Assembly: GCA_014860745.1 (NCBI GenBank)
Contig: JACZJC010000039.1
Coordinates: 1 to 64,000, forward strand
Source of the DNA: Anaerolineales bacterium
GTDB taxonomy: Bacteria > Chloroflexota > Anaerolineae > Anaerolineales > Villigracilaceae
Length of the DNA stretch: 64,000 nucleotides
Reading direction: 5' to 3'
Position numbers and translations under genes: made by a program. Positions 1-9,601 of the stretch are shown here, in pieces. Below the pieces are notes generated by a model that had not been told where the DNA came from, did no database searches, and saw only the letters and a program-made list of their open reading frames with translations. Positions within the stretch are counted from its first letter, which is position 1. Each line of letters opens with the position of its first letter.

Positions 1-516
1 AACCCCGCCCACCTGGCGCTGGCAAAGTTGGAGGAAGAGGGGAAAATAAAATCCATCATCACCCAAAATATAGACATGCTGCATCAGAAGGCGGGGTCGA
101 AATCTGTAATTGAAATGCACGGCACCATGCAAACTTTAACCTGTTCCCAGTGTTATCATCAGGTGCAGGCGGAGACCTGCCTTGCCTCATTTGTGGATAC
201 GGGAGAACTGCCGCATTGTCCAAAGTGCGGCCAGCTCCTTAAACCGGATGTGATTCTGTTTGGAGAGCAGCTGCCACAAATGGCATGGCAAAAGGCCCTG
301 CGGGAATCGCGTCAATGCGACCTGATGCTGGTGGCGGGTTCCTCCCTGGAGGTTTTGCCGGTGGCCGGCCTGCCCATGCAGGCGCTGGACCGCGGCGCAC
401 ACCTGATCATCATCAATAACACGCCCACCTACTTGAACGTCCGTGCAGATGTGGCGATCCTTGAGGATGTGGCGATGATCATCCCGGCAATCATGGAAAG
501 AGTGTTACATGGCTGA
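1..516 (+). CDS. Sir2-family NAD-dependent protein deacylase (5' end cut)
   Basis: This is the C-terminal 171 residues of a sirtuin; the start lies before the window. Sirtuins remove acyl groups from lysines using NAD+. Visible motifs are TQNIDMLHQKAG (NAD pocket), EMHG with the presumed catalytic His (H40 of the visible part), a four-Cys zinc site (C48, C51, C73, C76), PDVILFGEQLP and VAGSSLEVLPVAGLP, and IINNTPT near the end, all in family order. The Rossmann start (GAGIS region) is not in the window. The stop overlaps the next gene by 8 nt, so the two are probably co-translated. The family is clear; the preferred acyl group is not. Confidence 0.93.
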   Translation, partial: NPAHLALAKLEEEGKIKSIITQNIDMLHQKAGSKSVIEMHGTMQTLTCSQCYHQVQAETCLASFVDTGELPHCPKCGQLLKPDVILFGEQLPQMAWQKALRESRQCDLMLVAGSSLEVLPVAGLPMQALDRGAHLIIINNTPTYLNVRADVAILEDVAMIIPAIMERVLHG

Positions 517-1759
517 AATAAAAACCGAGCGACTGGACGGCTACCGCCGATTAATCGATATTGCCCGAGACCTCGCCTCGACCCTGGACCTGGACATCCT
601 GCTCTCGCGCATCGTGCATGCCGCAGCGGAGATCAGCGGCGCGGAAGCGGCATCCATCCTCCTGTATGACGATACCTCCCGCCAGTTGTATTTTCAGGTT
701 TCCACAAATCTGGATGAATCCACACGGCGCGGAATTGTTGTCCCTTTGGAAGGAAGTATTGCCGGCTGGATCGTAAACAACCGCAAGCCGGTACGCATTA
801 CGAACGCTCACGACGACCCGCGTTTCTTTTCCAATGTGGAGGCCGCGACTGGCTTCCCAACCGAATCCCTGCTCGGGATTCCGCTGGTCACGAAGAATAA
901 AATCGTCGGGGTGCTGGAAGCGCTGAACAAGCACAAGGGCAAATTCACAGATGCGGACGAATCCATGCTGCTGGTGCTGGGCGCGCAGGCGGCTGTTGCC
1001 ATTGAAAATGCCCGTTTATTCCAGCAGTCCGATCTAATCTCCGAATTTGTCCACGAACTGCGTACGCCGCTTTCATCGCTTAGCACCGCCACCTATTTGC
1101 TGTTACGACCGGAAATGTCCCAAGAGCAGCGCGACCAGATCATCAACAACATCCATAATGAGACCATGCGCCTTAATGCGCTCGCTTCCTCTTTCCTCGA
1201 CCTGGCAAGGCTCGAATCCGGCCGCGTGCAATTCCGAAAAACCGTCTTCAGCATCGCGGACCTGATGTACGAGTGCAAAGACGTCATGTCGTCCAAGGCC
1301 ATCGAAGACAACATTCAACTCCGCGTGGAATCACCTGAAAATCTGCCCCTGCTCGAAGCGGACCGCGATAAGATCAAACAGGTTTTGTTGAACTTATTGA
1401 GCAATGCCATTAAATATAACCGCCCCAATGGGACCATCATGCTGCGCGCGGAATCACAGGATACCGAGCTCGCGATCTACATTCAGGATACAGGCGTCGG
1501 CATCCCCGACGAATCGCTCCCCCATTTATTCGAAAAATTCTACCGTGTGCGCGAACATGAATCGCGTGCTTCCGGCACGGGGCTTGGACTCTCCATCTGC
1601 AAGCAGATCATCTACGGACACGGCGGACGCATCGAAGTGAAAAGCAAGATCGGCGTAGGGACGGTGTTCATGATCTTCCTGCCAAAAGGCGGCAGCCTGA
1701 CCCAGCCTCGAAATGAAGAATCAAAAGAAACGGTAAAGAAACCTGGTAAAAAAGGGTGA
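509..1759 (+). CDS. GAF-domain sensor histidine kinase, soluble
   Basis: A 416-residue protein with no signal peptide or membrane segment, so a cytoplasmic sensor. Residues about 20-170 form a GAF domain (ligand unknown). The dimerisation/phosphoacceptor motif FVHELRTPLSS follows with H182. The kinase ATPase domain shows an N box (NLLSNAIKYN), G1 (DTGVGIPD) and G2 (GTGLGLSI). The tail is lysine-rich. The gene starts inside the end of the sirtuin gene. No response regulator is adjacent, so its partner is unknown. A terminator is absent before the FHA gene, but that gene has its own promoter. Confidence 0.93.
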   Translation: MAEIKTERLDGYRRLIDIARDLASTLDLDILLSRIVHAAAEISGAEAASILLYDDTSRQLYFQVSTNLDESTRRGIVVPLEGSIAGWIVNNRKPVRITNAHDDPRFFSNVEAATGFPTESLLGIPLVTKNKIVGVLEALNKHKGKFTDADESMLLVLGAQAAVAIENARLFQQSDLISEFVHELRTPLSSLSTATYLLLRPEMSQEQRDQIINNIHNETMRLNALASSFLDLARLESGRVQFRKTVFSIADLMYECKDVMSSKAIEDNIQLRVESPENLPLLEADRDKIKQVLLNLLSNAIKYNRPNGTIMLRAESQDTELAIYIQDTGVGIPDESLPHLFEKFYRVREHESRASGTGLGLSICKQIIYGHGGRIEVKSKIGVGTVFMIFLPKGGSLTQPRNEESKETVKKPGKKG

Positions 1760-1760
1760 T

Positions 1761-1789
1761 TTGACTTTTTCGCCCGAAAATTGTACACT
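1761..1789 (+). promoter_or_regulatory. sigma70-type promoter for the FHA gene
   Basis: TTGACT at 1761-1766 and TACACT at 1784-1789 are separated by exactly 17 bp, directly after the kinase stop codon. The expected start point is about 1796, giving a leader of about 30 nt that contains CTGGAGGAAGAAG before the ATG at 1828. Confidence 0.7.
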
Positions 1790-1827
1790 TGGCAAAATCA
1801 TATTGAAGTTGTTCCTGGAGGAAGAAG

Positions 1828-2391
1828 ATGGCACAGTTCCAATTCGTTATGAGGTCGGGCCCAACCCCGGGCGTTACATTCCCTTTGGATGGGGATCAAC
1901 TCACCATCGGGCGCGATTCGTCCAACGGCGTTGCGATCAATGACGCTGAAGTTTCACGCAAACATTCACGTCTTTCATTCCAGGGCGGCAAATTTGTCAT
2001 CGAAGACCTCGGCTCCACCAACGGTACTTTTGTCAACGGGCAGCGCCTCGCGGGACCCGTCGTTCTGAAAGCGGGCGATGTGGTTTCCCTCGGCGAACAA
2101 ATCGTCCTGATGTACGATGCCATCAACATGGATCCCGGCGCCACCATGGCCGCCCCCCGCAGGTCTGCCCGCGTGGAGCCGCCTCCGATGCAGCAACCCG
2201 CGCCTGTCTATGCTTCTAACCCCGCACCTGCGTATGCACCACCTCCAACCGCCGCCAAAAGGACCAACATGACCCCGATCTTCATCGGTGGCGGCGTGTT
2301 CCTCTTCATCTGCCTTTGTGCCAGTTTCTTCTGGTGGGTGGATGCGACCTTCCGCTGGTGTGTCTTCTTCCCATTCCTGTCTGGTTGCTAA
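1828..2391 (+). CDS. FHA-domain protein with C-terminal membrane anchor
   Basis: 187 residues. Residues about 1-95 are a forkhead-associated domain, a phosphothreonine-binding module, with the core motifs GRDSSNGVAI, SRKHSRL and GSTNGTFVNG. A proline-rich linker (about 100-150) leads to one hydrophobic segment (IFIGGGVFLFICLCASFFWW) and a short tail. The FHA domain should therefore face the cytoplasm from a tail anchor and recruit phosphoproteins to the membrane. The start is fixed by the strong ribosome site GGAGGAAG. No Ser/Thr kinase gene lies nearby. A terminator follows. Confidence 0.85.
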   Translation: MAQFQFVMRSGPTPGVTFPLDGDQLTIGRDSSNGVAINDAEVSRKHSRLSFQGGKFVIEDLGSTNGTFVNGQRLAGPVVLKAGDVVSLGEQIVLMYDAINMDPGATMAAPRRSARVEPPPMQQPAPVYASNPAPAYAPPPTAAKRTNMTPIFIGGGVFLFICLCASFFWWVDATFRWCVFFPFLSGC

Positions 2392-2406
2392 TCCTTGTCT
2401 GATATT

Positions 2407-2440
2407 ACACCCCGCGAGCCGTCTCGCGGGGTGTTTTTTT
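2407..2440 (+). terminator. Rho-independent terminator after FHA gene
   Basis: ACACCCCGCGAG, loop CCGT, CTCGCGGGGTGT: a perfect 12-bp stem followed by a run of T. Confidence 0.92.
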
Positions 2441-2467
2441 ATCCGATCTGCGCTCACCCCGTTAATG

Positions 2468-2495
2468 TTGTAAAATCGCTCTTCTTTGATAAAAT
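2468..2495 (+). promoter_or_regulatory. possible promoter for the AI-2E-type exporter
   Basis: TTGTAA at 2468-2473 and TAAAAT at 2490-2495 with a 16-bp spacer, about 50 nt before the start codon at 2552. Confidence 0.5.
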
Positions 2496-2551
2496 GAATT
2501 CAACTCAATTCCCACCCTTCATGATCGAATAACCAGCATGGACTAAACAAG

Positions 2552-3766
2552 ATGACACAAACACAGACCCCAACATCCCCCTCCTGGGGCACAAACACAA
2601 AACTCGTCGTCGCCCTCACCATTGTCGTTATCATTGGCGCCTTGCTCGTTAAATTCCAGTTCATCATCGGACCCCTGCTGATCGCCCTCGTGCTGGCTTA
2701 CTTATTCCATCCTGTTGCCGATTTCTTCCAGCGGAAATTGCACTTCTCGTGGAATGCCTCCGTTGCTGTCATCTACGTTTTTATTATCATCCTTTTCCTC
2801 AGCCTTCTCACGCTCGGTGGTGTGGGCCTGGTTCAGCAGATCCAGAGCCTGGTCATCATCCTGCAGGATGCGCTCCGGACCCTCCCGCAACTCATCGAAA
2901 ATATTTCCGGGCAGGTGTATCAATTCGGCCCCTTCAAACTGGATTTCAGCGCTCTGGACTTGAACGACCTCAGCAGCCAGGTACTCGGCATGGTGCAGCC
3001 GTTATTAAGCCGCACTGGCACATTGGTAGGAACATTGGCCGGCAGTGCTGCCAATTTCCTTGGCTGGACGTTATTCGTCATCCTCGTCTCCTACTTTGTG
3101 CTTGCCGAAAGCGGCGGCCTGCGTGACCGTATTATCACCGTCGACGTTCCCGGATACTCACAGGATCTAGCCCGCCTCAGCCGCGAACTCGGGCGCATCT
3201 GGAACGCGTTTCTTCGCGGTCAAATCATCATCTTCTTCCTTACCGTCCTCGTCTACTCCATCGTGCTGAGCATCCTCGGAGTACATTACGCCATCAGCCT
3301 TGCCTTCCTGGCGGGGCTCGCGCGATTCGTTCCCTATGTCGGTCCAGCCGTAAACTGGGTTGTCCTTGTTCTTGTTTCTTATTTTCAAGTTTATAAATTA
3401 TTCGGGCTTTCGCCTTTTTATTACTCCCTGGTTGTCCTCATTATCGCACTCATCATCGATCAGATCTTTGATAACATCGTTTCACCACGCATCCTGTCCG
3501 ATGCGTTAAAAGTCCATCCCGCAGCTGTTCTGGTAGCCGCCATCGTAGCGGCAAACCTGCTCGGCATTTTAGGTGTGGTCGTTGCCGCCCCCATCCTTGC
3601 CACCGCCGCTTTATTATGGAAATACACCATGCGGAAAATGCTGGATGTGAATCCCTGGCCCGAGCAGGAACAGCACCAACCACCCCGTCCCATCGGGTCG
3701 CGTTTTCTCGTTCCGCTGCGGCGCTTCTTGCGGACCCTCAGCCTGAAACGAAAAAACGGAAAATGA
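2552..3766 (+). CDS. AI-2E family transporter (PerM/TqsA-like)
   Basis: 404 residues with the layout of the AI-2E/UPF0118 exporter family: two N-terminal membrane helices (about 20-70), a third near 80-105, an amphipathic soluble stretch (about 110-150), then several C-terminal helices. The family signature is seen in LAFLAGLARFVPYVGPAVNW and DQIFDNIVSPRILSDALKVHP, with a closing GVVVAAPILAT helix. Members export autoinducer-2 or other small solutes, or act as ion antiporters; the substrate here cannot be told. The start has only a weak ribosome site. A small conserved-looking gene follows 49 nt later. Confidence 0.9.
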   Translation: MTQTQTPTSPSWGTNTKLVVALTIVVIIGALLVKFQFIIGPLLIALVLAYLFHPVADFFQRKLHFSWNASVAVIYVFIIILFLSLLTLGGVGLVQQIQSLVIILQDALRTLPQLIENISGQVYQFGPFKLDFSALDLNDLSSQVLGMVQPLLSRTGTLVGTLAGSAANFLGWTLFVILVSYFVLAESGGLRDRIITVDVPGYSQDLARLSRELGRIWNAFLRGQIIIFFLTVLVYSIVLSILGVHYAISLAFLAGLARFVPYVGPAVNWVVLVLVSYFQVYKLFGLSPFYYSLVVLIIALIIDQIFDNIVSPRILSDALKVHPAAVLVAAIVAANLLGILGVVVAAPILATAALLWKYTMRKMLDVNPWPEQEQHQPPRPIGSRFLVPLRRFLRTLSLKRKNGK

Positions 3767-3815
3767 ATCCACCCGAATCATTGTTTAATAGACCAAACCC
3801 ACCAAGGAGAATATC

Positions 3816-3998
3816 ATGAGTAACAATAAAAACGAACCCCGCACCGGCACCCTCGCAGAGACCGAAAATTTCCTCGCCTGGAAAGCCGAGGAACCCGATG
3901 GCGAAGTCACGTATCACATTGAGATGAACAACGTCACCGTCCACTTCTTTGAGGAGGAATGGACAGAGTTTTTGCAATTGGTCCGGGAAATAAAATAA
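3816..3998 (+). CDS. small acidic protein, unknown function
   Basis: 60 residues, soluble, rich in Glu, Trp and Asn, with the core EVTYHIEMNNVTVHFFEEEW. AAGGAGAATATC lies 6 nt before the ATG, a strong ribosome site, which supports real translation. The periodic pattern suggests a small beta-rich fold. I do not recognise the family. It may be co-transcribed with the exporter upstream; a hairpin follows. Confidence 0.6.
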   Translation: MSNNKNEPRTGTLAETENFLAWKAEEPDGEVTYHIEMNNVTVHFFEEEWTEFLQLVREIK

Positions 3999-4015
3999 TC
4001 GTCTGCGCCAATCGT

Positions 4016-4041
4016 GGAATCCGACCTGCTGATCGGATTCC
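4016..4041 (+). terminator. hairpin after the small gene, weak terminator
   Basis: GGAATCCGA and TCGGATTCC (9-bp perfect stem, 8-nt loop) begin 17 nt after the stop. No T run follows, so intrinsic termination is uncertain. Confidence 0.45.
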
Positions 4042-4055
4042 ATTTCCCGGCTGGT

Positions 4056-4096
4056 TATAAATATTGAGTCCATCAACTCACTGGCCGATATTTATA
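4056..4096. repeat. nested inverted repeat in intergenic region
   Basis: TATAAATAT at 4056-4064 pairs with ATATTTATA at 4088-4096. Inside, TGAGT (4065-4069) pairs with ACTCA (4076-4080). Together they make an AT-rich hairpin with a 7-nt bulge, about 75 bp before the next gene. It could be an operator or a structured RNA end; function is unknown. Confidence 0.4.
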
Positions 4097-4168
4097 TCGT
4101 CAACCTTTCCGTATCCCTGTTTAAAGCCCCGCTGAACTCATTCCAGAAATTGGTATAAAGCATCGAGA

Positions 4169-6202
4169 ATGACAAAAACCATTTCATCAAAGATGTGGCA
4201 ATTTTTTATCAGCATTCTCGTCGGGATTTCCGCGTCCCACGCACTCGTTTCAAATTTTCTAAAAGATGACAACTCATCAGCCATAGACCAGTTCTTTCTT
4301 CATGCCGTACCAGCAATTTCGGCAGCCATTTGCATCTATTCCGCCCTCCCATTTCTTACAAAAATATTCCATCAAACCTCCACTTCAACAAAAGCAATCC
4401 TGTTTTTCCTGGCCTTGCTTGCGGATTTGTTTATCCTCGCGCCAGATTTCAAGACCGGGGGCTTGCCATTCATCTCCGCCTTTGTCGCGTTACTGGCGCT
4501 CTTTTTTGCGGCGACCATCCCCGCATCCCCTTTCCTTCAAAAATTCATTGGCACAAAAGACATTCCCTATCTGTATTTGGGCTGGGCAGTTTCAACCACG
4601 ATCATATTTTTTACCGCAGGGTTTTTGGACAATTTTTACAACAAGTTTGTAGAATTCGCCTGCATCATCACGGTTTTACAGGTTACAGCCGGTTCAACAG
4701 GCTACTTTCTCGTCAAGCGGCTTGGGAATTTTGCAAGGCAACAAACTGTCGATTTTGTCATATTTCTTTTATTGTTCCTTGTCCTTTTTTGTTTTACCGG
4801 AATCATGTTTCAATTCGGCAAACAAACCCCGGCTCTCTTCAACCCCGCATATTTTCTGGTGGAGAAAAGTTTGCTCCCCGTTTTCGGGGTGGCCAGCCTG
4901 CTTTCTCTACCCTGGCAAGCCTGGGTATTGACCCGGCTCGAATCCACCGGCATACGCGAAAAATTCAAAAGAACAAAAGCTTATGCATTTATCAATGAAA
5001 ACCTGGCAGGGTTGGCGCTAGCCCTGACCTTCTTTGCGAGCTACCTTCTGATCGCAACCGCCCTAAACCATTCCCGCTTCGATGTGGATGATATTTTTTT
5101 CGACGCAGACATTTTCAACTGGCGGCTCCGCCTCACCACAGACAACTGGCAGGATTATTATCTGAGGTCTGTCCATCCGTTTGTGTTATTGCTCCTCAAA
5201 CCGCCTATTGACCTTGCCGCCATGTTCCTGCACGGCGACAAATTGTTCGGCGCGTATATCGTGGTTGCATTGGGCGGGGGATTGTGCGTCTTCCTTGCAT
5301 GGAAATTCATAAAGGTCGTTACGGGAAAGCCTTTGTATGCGGCATTGACCGCATCCATCCTCGGATTGTCTGCCTCCCACCTGGTCTTTGGGTCACTGAT
5401 CGAAACTTATATTTTTCTGGCCGCGGGCTTGTTGTTGTTCTTCCTGCTCCTCCTTGAAAAGAGTCCCGTTTCGACATTGGTCTTGGCAAGTCTGCCGGTG
5501 GTCGGCATAACGTATTCGAATTTTGCCCAAAATACACTGGCTTTCTTTACAACAAAACCAAGTCTGAAGGCGGTCTTTCGTTTTGTTGCGTCCACGCTGG
5601 TGCTGCTTGTTTTGCTTGGCTTATTGAACAATCTCCTCTTTCCGGGCGCGCATCCGCTCTTCTTCATCCCTTCCTCATTGCTTGCCGAGGAGCAGAACAT
5701 TTTTCCGCTCAACCTGCTGCGGATGCAGGCGCTGACAAGGGCATTTCTGTTTCATAATGTGGTCGCGCCGACCCCCATCCTATTCACCGGTGACATCCCC
5801 TTTACCCAATTCCGATTCTTCAAGCCGGAGATCAACGAACTCAGCCGATATGATACGCCGCTTCAATCGTTCACTGCCTGGTTCTGGCTGGGACTGATCC
5901 TCCTGGCTGTTGCGGCTTTCCTGGGCAATTACAAAAGATATAACTCCAACCGCTTGTCGCTGGCTTTGCTGGGCTGCATGGCATTAAATGCCGGGCTTCA
6001 TCTTCGCTATGGGAAGGAATTATTCCTTTATTCCCCCAACTGGACCTATGCTCTCATCCTGCTGCTGGCGCTGGCCTGGCAGGGATTCGCGAAGCATAGG
6101 TGGTTTCAGGTAACTTTATTAATTTTCCTGGTTTTCCTCATGCTGAATAACAGCTTGTTGATGGAGATGATCTTCAACGAATTGGAGCCCTATCTCCATT
6201 AA
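4169..6202 (+). CDS. polytopic membrane protein, possible GT-C-type glycosyltransferase (paralog 1)
   Basis: 677 residues, mostly membrane helices (roughly 14-16). It is clearly related to the proteins at 7949-9598 and 9602-11248 but has an extra N-terminal block of about 120 residues. The shared signature is DDIFFDADIFNWRLRLTTDN followed by QDYYLRSVHP at about 310-340, then SLIETYIFL, and near the C-terminus HLRYGKELFLYSPNWTYA. An acidic pair after a membrane helix and an HP-x-LL motif recall the first loop of GT-C glycosyltransferases, and a GT39-like gene lies next door, but this assignment is inference. TGG-TATAAA at 4151-4159 lies just before the ATG and there is no ribosome site, so the mRNA may be nearly leaderless. 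Confidence 0.72.
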   Translation: MTKTISSKMWQFFISILVGISASHALVSNFLKDDNSSAIDQFFLHAVPAISAAICIYSALPFLTKIFHQTSTSTKAILFFLALLADLFILAPDFKTGGLPFISAFVALLALFFAATIPASPFLQKFIGTKDIPYLYLGWAVSTTIIFFTAGFLDNFYNKFVEFACIITVLQVTAGSTGYFLVKRLGNFARQQTVDFVIFLLLFLVLFCFTGIMFQFGKQTPALFNPAYFLVEKSLLPVFGVASLLSLPWQAWVLTRLESTGIREKFKRTKAYAFINENLAGLALALTFFASYLLIATALNHSRFDVDDIFFDADIFNWRLRLTTDNWQDYYLRSVHPFVLLLLKPPIDLAAMFLHGDKLFGAYIVVALGGGLCVFLAWKFIKVVTGKPLYAALTASILGLSASHLVFGSLIETYIFLAAGLLLFFLLLLEKSPVSTLVLASLPVVGITYSNFAQNTLAFFTTKPSLKAVFRFVASTLVLLVLLGLLNNLLFPGAHPLFFIPSSLLAEEQNIFPLNLLRMQALTRAFLFHNVVAPTPILFTGDIPFTQFRFFKPEINELSRYDTPLQSFTAWFWLGLILLAVAAFLGNYKRYNSNRLSLALLGCMALNAGLHLRYGKELFLYSPNWTYALILLLALAWQGFAKHRWFQVTLLIFLVFLMLNNSLLMEMIFNELEPYLH

Positions 6203-6208
6203 CGCATC

Positions 6209-7798
6209 CTATTTAGGGAGGAACACCAGAAATTTCCCGAACTTCTTCTCTTTGTATTCAATCTCAGAGGCCGGGGGCTCCTCTTTCAGCGTGAGAATGT
6301 AGATCGCATCCCGGTCACCAGCACAGTCGTTAAGTCGGAAGCGGTACTTCATCAACGCGCGCGGTGTGCGGGCGGGGTCGGCGGGGTCGAGCGGGTCAAG
6401 CCATTCGAGCTGGTCAAGATATTCCGATGGATGATATTTTTGGGTCAGCAGGACATAAATATAAAGGGAATATCTTTGCTCCGTAAAGCAGATTTGAGCG
6501 GCATCTTTTTCGGATGCAAACGTAATCGCCGGGATGATGCCTTCATTAAAGATCGCGCTTGCCCGTTTTCGATATTCTTCGCCATGATAGGCCTGGTTAA
6601 AAAAGAGAAACGCAACGGAGAGTACCAACACCGTAGCCGGCAGGACAAATGAATAGCGTTGATCCAGCTTCAGGAGAAGGAGCGCTATGCAAAGCAGGAT
6701 TGGCGTGAAAATCAAATTGATGCGTGTCAAATTTACCGGATGCAGGATCCCAATCACCAATGAAGCGGCAACCCAGGAAAACAAAAACCAGCGTTCGATC
6801 CAATTTTCGCGAAGTTTGATGAAAGGGAGGGTCAATAGAAAACCCGCCGCCGCAAGAGGCAGCGTGTATTTATAAAAATATCCAAAGGGGGCAACGAAGT
6901 TCCAGGGGAAGGCATCCTCCTGACTCCAGAGTGTCTTAACCATAATGGCCGCATTTTGATTGATCGCTGCCAACGGGTTTTCACCGAACACAGCCGTCAT
7001 GGTTTCATAACGGGCTTCGACAGGCAACCGCGGAATGGTGAGCAACCCCAGATGCAAAGTATCCATTTGCAGGGTATTGACTGCAACGAACAAAGCAATT
7101 GGAATGGCGATCAGAAAAAAAACCAGAAAGCCTGCAATCGCCTGCGAAACCGACAACTGCTTTGAATAGAAAAGGACCGGGGTAACCAACAGCAGAAAAA
7201 CCGGCACACCGACATAAGCCGTCCCATAGGCATACAGGCACAAGGCAAACAATGCCAACGCAGCGATAAACCATCCATTCTTTGGGCCCGACATCACCAG
7301 CGCCGTGAAGCCTGCCAGAAAGAAAAACGGCATGATGTTCGACTCGACCGCCCAGCGATTGTTGACAATATGCCATGGCGAGATCGCCAGGAAGAACATG
7401 GCAAGGAAGGCGTACTTCCGTCCGAACAGACGGTCACCAATCATAAAGACCAATGGAAGGGAAAGAATACCGGATAACAGCATAGGCAGGCGGACCGATA
7501 CTTCATTGATACCGCGCAACGCCACAAACGGGATCAACAGATAGGCATACAATGCGTTCTGCCCGCTTCCCCATGAAATCAAATGGACGGGATAGGACAT
7601 CCCGGAACGATCCATGCCGAACTTGTAAATGTAATAAGCCTCCACCCCTATGGAGGCTTCATCTGGATTCAAACCGGCCGGGAGCGAACCAAACTCCCAC
7701 ACCCGGGCAAAGATACCGAGTGTCAGAATGATGATAAATAATGCAACGGTTTTCCACATGGACGGAAGTTGAAGGAAATTATCGATGCGGGTTTTCAT
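6209..7798 (-). CDS. GT39-like (PMT/ArnT-type) membrane glycosyltransferase
   Basis: 529 residues with about 10-12 membrane helices. The first loop carries LPAGLNPDEASIGVEAYYI, the acidic motif of GT-C enzymes that use lipid-linked sugars. It is followed by EVSVRLPMLLSGILSLPLVF and a typical AISPWHIVNNRWAVESN segment, as in the dolichyl-phosphate-mannose-like and ArnT-like families. A hydrophilic domain sits at the C-terminus (about 420-529). Such enzymes act on the outer face of the membrane, glycosylating proteins or envelope polymers; donor and acceptor are unknown. It converges with the 4169 gene (6 bp apart) and is divergent from the 7949 gene. Confidence 0.85.
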   Translation of the reverse strand: MKTRIDNFLQLPSMWKTVALFIIILTLGIFARVWEFGSLPAGLNPDEASIGVEAYYIYKFGMDRSGMSYPVHLISWGSGQNALYAYLLIPFVALRGINEVSVRLPMLLSGILSLPLVFMIGDRLFGRKYAFLAMFFLAISPWHIVNNRWAVESNIMPFFFLAGFTALVMSGPKNGWFIAALALFALCLYAYGTAYVGVPVFLLLVTPVLFYSKQLSVSQAIAGFLVFFLIAIPIALFVAVNTLQMDTLHLGLLTIPRLPVEARYETMTAVFGENPLAAINQNAAIMVKTLWSQEDAFPWNFVAPFGYFYKYTLPLAAAGFLLTLPFIKLRENWIERWFLFSWVAASLVIGILHPVNLTRINLIFTPILLCIALLLLKLDQRYSFVLPATVLVLSVAFLFFNQAYHGEEYRKRASAIFNEGIIPAITFASEKDAAQICFTEQRYSLYIYVLLTQKYHPSEYLDQLEWLDPLDPADPARTPRALMKYRFRLNDCAGDRDAIYILTLKEEPPASEIEYKEKKFGKFLVFLPK

Positions 7799-7948
7799 GG
7801 TTTGTCTTGTCGATTGGATGTTGGATGAAAATATACCACATGCTGAAATCCGACAACCTCCACGTCACCAGCCGTCGCTTGCCAGAATAAAGCCTGTGGT
7901 AAACTCCAAACATTCCATCGCGGCATTCCGAAAAGGCTATTGAATTTT

Positions 7949-9598
7949 ATGCGCTCACCGACCAAATACTCCGTCCTCGCATGGCTGTTGGGGATACCGT
8001 TCAGCTATTTGACTCTCGGGTTTTTGAATAATTTTTATTCCTCCCTTTTTGAAATTCTCCTGCTTGCCATCCTGGTTCATTCCTTCACCAGCCTGTTCAT
8101 TCATTATCTCATCGGACGAGCAAGGTTGGATTTTCGATCCAACCCTGTCGAAGCATGGATCGCAATCGCTTTGTTCACTGGGATAGCGGTCTTCCTGGGG
8201 GTATTGGTCAATATGGCCAGCCGTTTTCCCACCCAATTCGATATGACATTTTACTCGGTGGAACAAAAAGCATTGATCTATTTTTTCGCCGGGCTGGCCG
8301 TATCATTTCCCGCCTCGCACTGGACCTTAGCCTGGATTCGGCAAAAGAATATTCGATCCACCCGTCTCTTTTCATTCGTGGATGGTCACCTGGGCGGTTT
8401 ATTGCTTGCCGCCCTTTTCTTCCTCGTTTATTTCCACCTTTCATCCATTTTCAACCAGCCAATCTTTAGATTCGATGACATTTTTTTCGACACCGACAGC
8501 GAGCTTTGGCGCTGGCGGTTCGCCACGGAATATTACCAGGATTATTATGAACGTACCGTGCATCCCTACGTGCTGATCATCGTCCGCCCATTGGTTTGGG
8601 TGATCTCCCTGTTCCTGAAAGGCAATACGCTTTACGCCACGTTCGCCCTTCTCGCGCTGACCGGCGCGCTCTGCGTTTATCTCGTCTGGTATTTTGTGAA
8701 GGAGACAACGAGGGGATGGTTATATGCCCTCCTGATCGCATCCCTGTTTGGCGCATCGACATCCCAACTCATGTTCGGGTCCTTAATCGAAACCTACGGT
8801 TTTTTGGGGGCGGCGGCATTGATCTTCATCGTCCTCCTGCTAAAGGACAAACCATTGTACGCGCTGGTGATTACAGGGCTGGCCGCGTTTGGCATTACTG
8901 TTTCGAACATTGCCCAAACCTTCATTGCACATCTTGTCGTCAAACGCGATATTAAACAACTGATCAAATACGGCTTGATCGTCGGTGCGCTGGTCGTCCC
9001 GCTCAACCTCTTGAGCGGCTATATTTACCCGGATACCCATCCGTATTTTTGGGACCTGTCCCCGCTGCAGTATGAGGAAAAAAACGTTTTCCCGATAAAC
9101 ATCCAACGCGCTAATTATCTGGCGCGGGTGGTGTTCCTTCACAGTGTGGTGGCCCCTGAGCCTCTTCTTTTGAAAGAGGATATTCCCTTCCTCAAAGTAT
9201 GGATGTTCCGCGCATCCATGAAAAAAGCCCCAATGCAAATCGCCAGCTATGAGACCTGGTTCGATTCGTCCGTCGCTTTCCTCTGGGTTGTGCTTATCCT
9301 TCTGGGAGCCGCGCTTTTCCTGAAAAACTTTTCAAAACAGGATCAGCGATTTTCCTTCGTTTTCATCCTCACCATCCTTTTCTATTTTGTACTGCACCTG
9401 CGCTACGGCAGGGATGTATTCCTTTATTCCTCCAACTGGACATATGCCATCATCCTCACCCTGGCACTTGCCTGGAGGGAGCTTTCAGAAAAAAGATGGT
9501 TCCAGATTTCCCTGCTGGCGTTTATCGTGCTTTTGCTGGCCAATAACTCGCGGTTGATCCTGATCATGCACACCGCGTCGTACCTGCCTTTAAGATAA
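7949..9598 (+). CDS. polytopic membrane protein, possible GT-C-type glycosyltransferase (paralog 2)
   Basis: 549 residues from the ATG at 7949, chosen because AAAAGG lies 12 nt upstream; a TTG at 7940 would add three residues. About 12-13 membrane helices are seen. It shares with its tandem neighbour DDIFFDTDSELWRWRFATE, YERTVHPYVL, the block LTGALCVYLVWYFVK, SLIETYGFL, and HLRYGRDVFLYSSNWTYA. The next paralog starts 3 nt after its stop, so the two are surely co-transcribed. No family name can be given with certainty; a role in envelope glycan assembly is inferred from the motifs and the GT39 gene upstream. Confidence 0.72.
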   Translation: MRSPTKYSVLAWLLGIPFSYLTLGFLNNFYSSLFEILLLAILVHSFTSLFIHYLIGRARLDFRSNPVEAWIAIALFTGIAVFLGVLVNMASRFPTQFDMTFYSVEQKALIYFFAGLAVSFPASHWTLAWIRQKNIRSTRLFSFVDGHLGGLLLAALFFLVYFHLSSIFNQPIFRFDDIFFDTDSELWRWRFATEYYQDYYERTVHPYVLIIVRPLVWVISLFLKGNTLYATFALLALTGALCVYLVWYFVKETTRGWLYALLIASLFGASTSQLMFGSLIETYGFLGAAALIFIVLLLKDKPLYALVITGLAAFGITVSNIAQTFIAHLVVKRDIKQLIKYGLIVGALVVPLNLLSGYIYPDTHPYFWDLSPLQYEEKNVFPINIQRANYLARVVFLHSVVAPEPLLLKEDIPFLKVWMFRASMKKAPMQIASYETWFDSSVAFLWVVLILLGAALFLKNFSKQDQRFSFVFILTILFYFVLHLRYGRDVFLYSSNWTYAIILTLALAWRELSEKRWFQISLLAFIVLLLANNSRLILIMHTASYLPLR

Positions 9599-9601
9599 TC
9601 C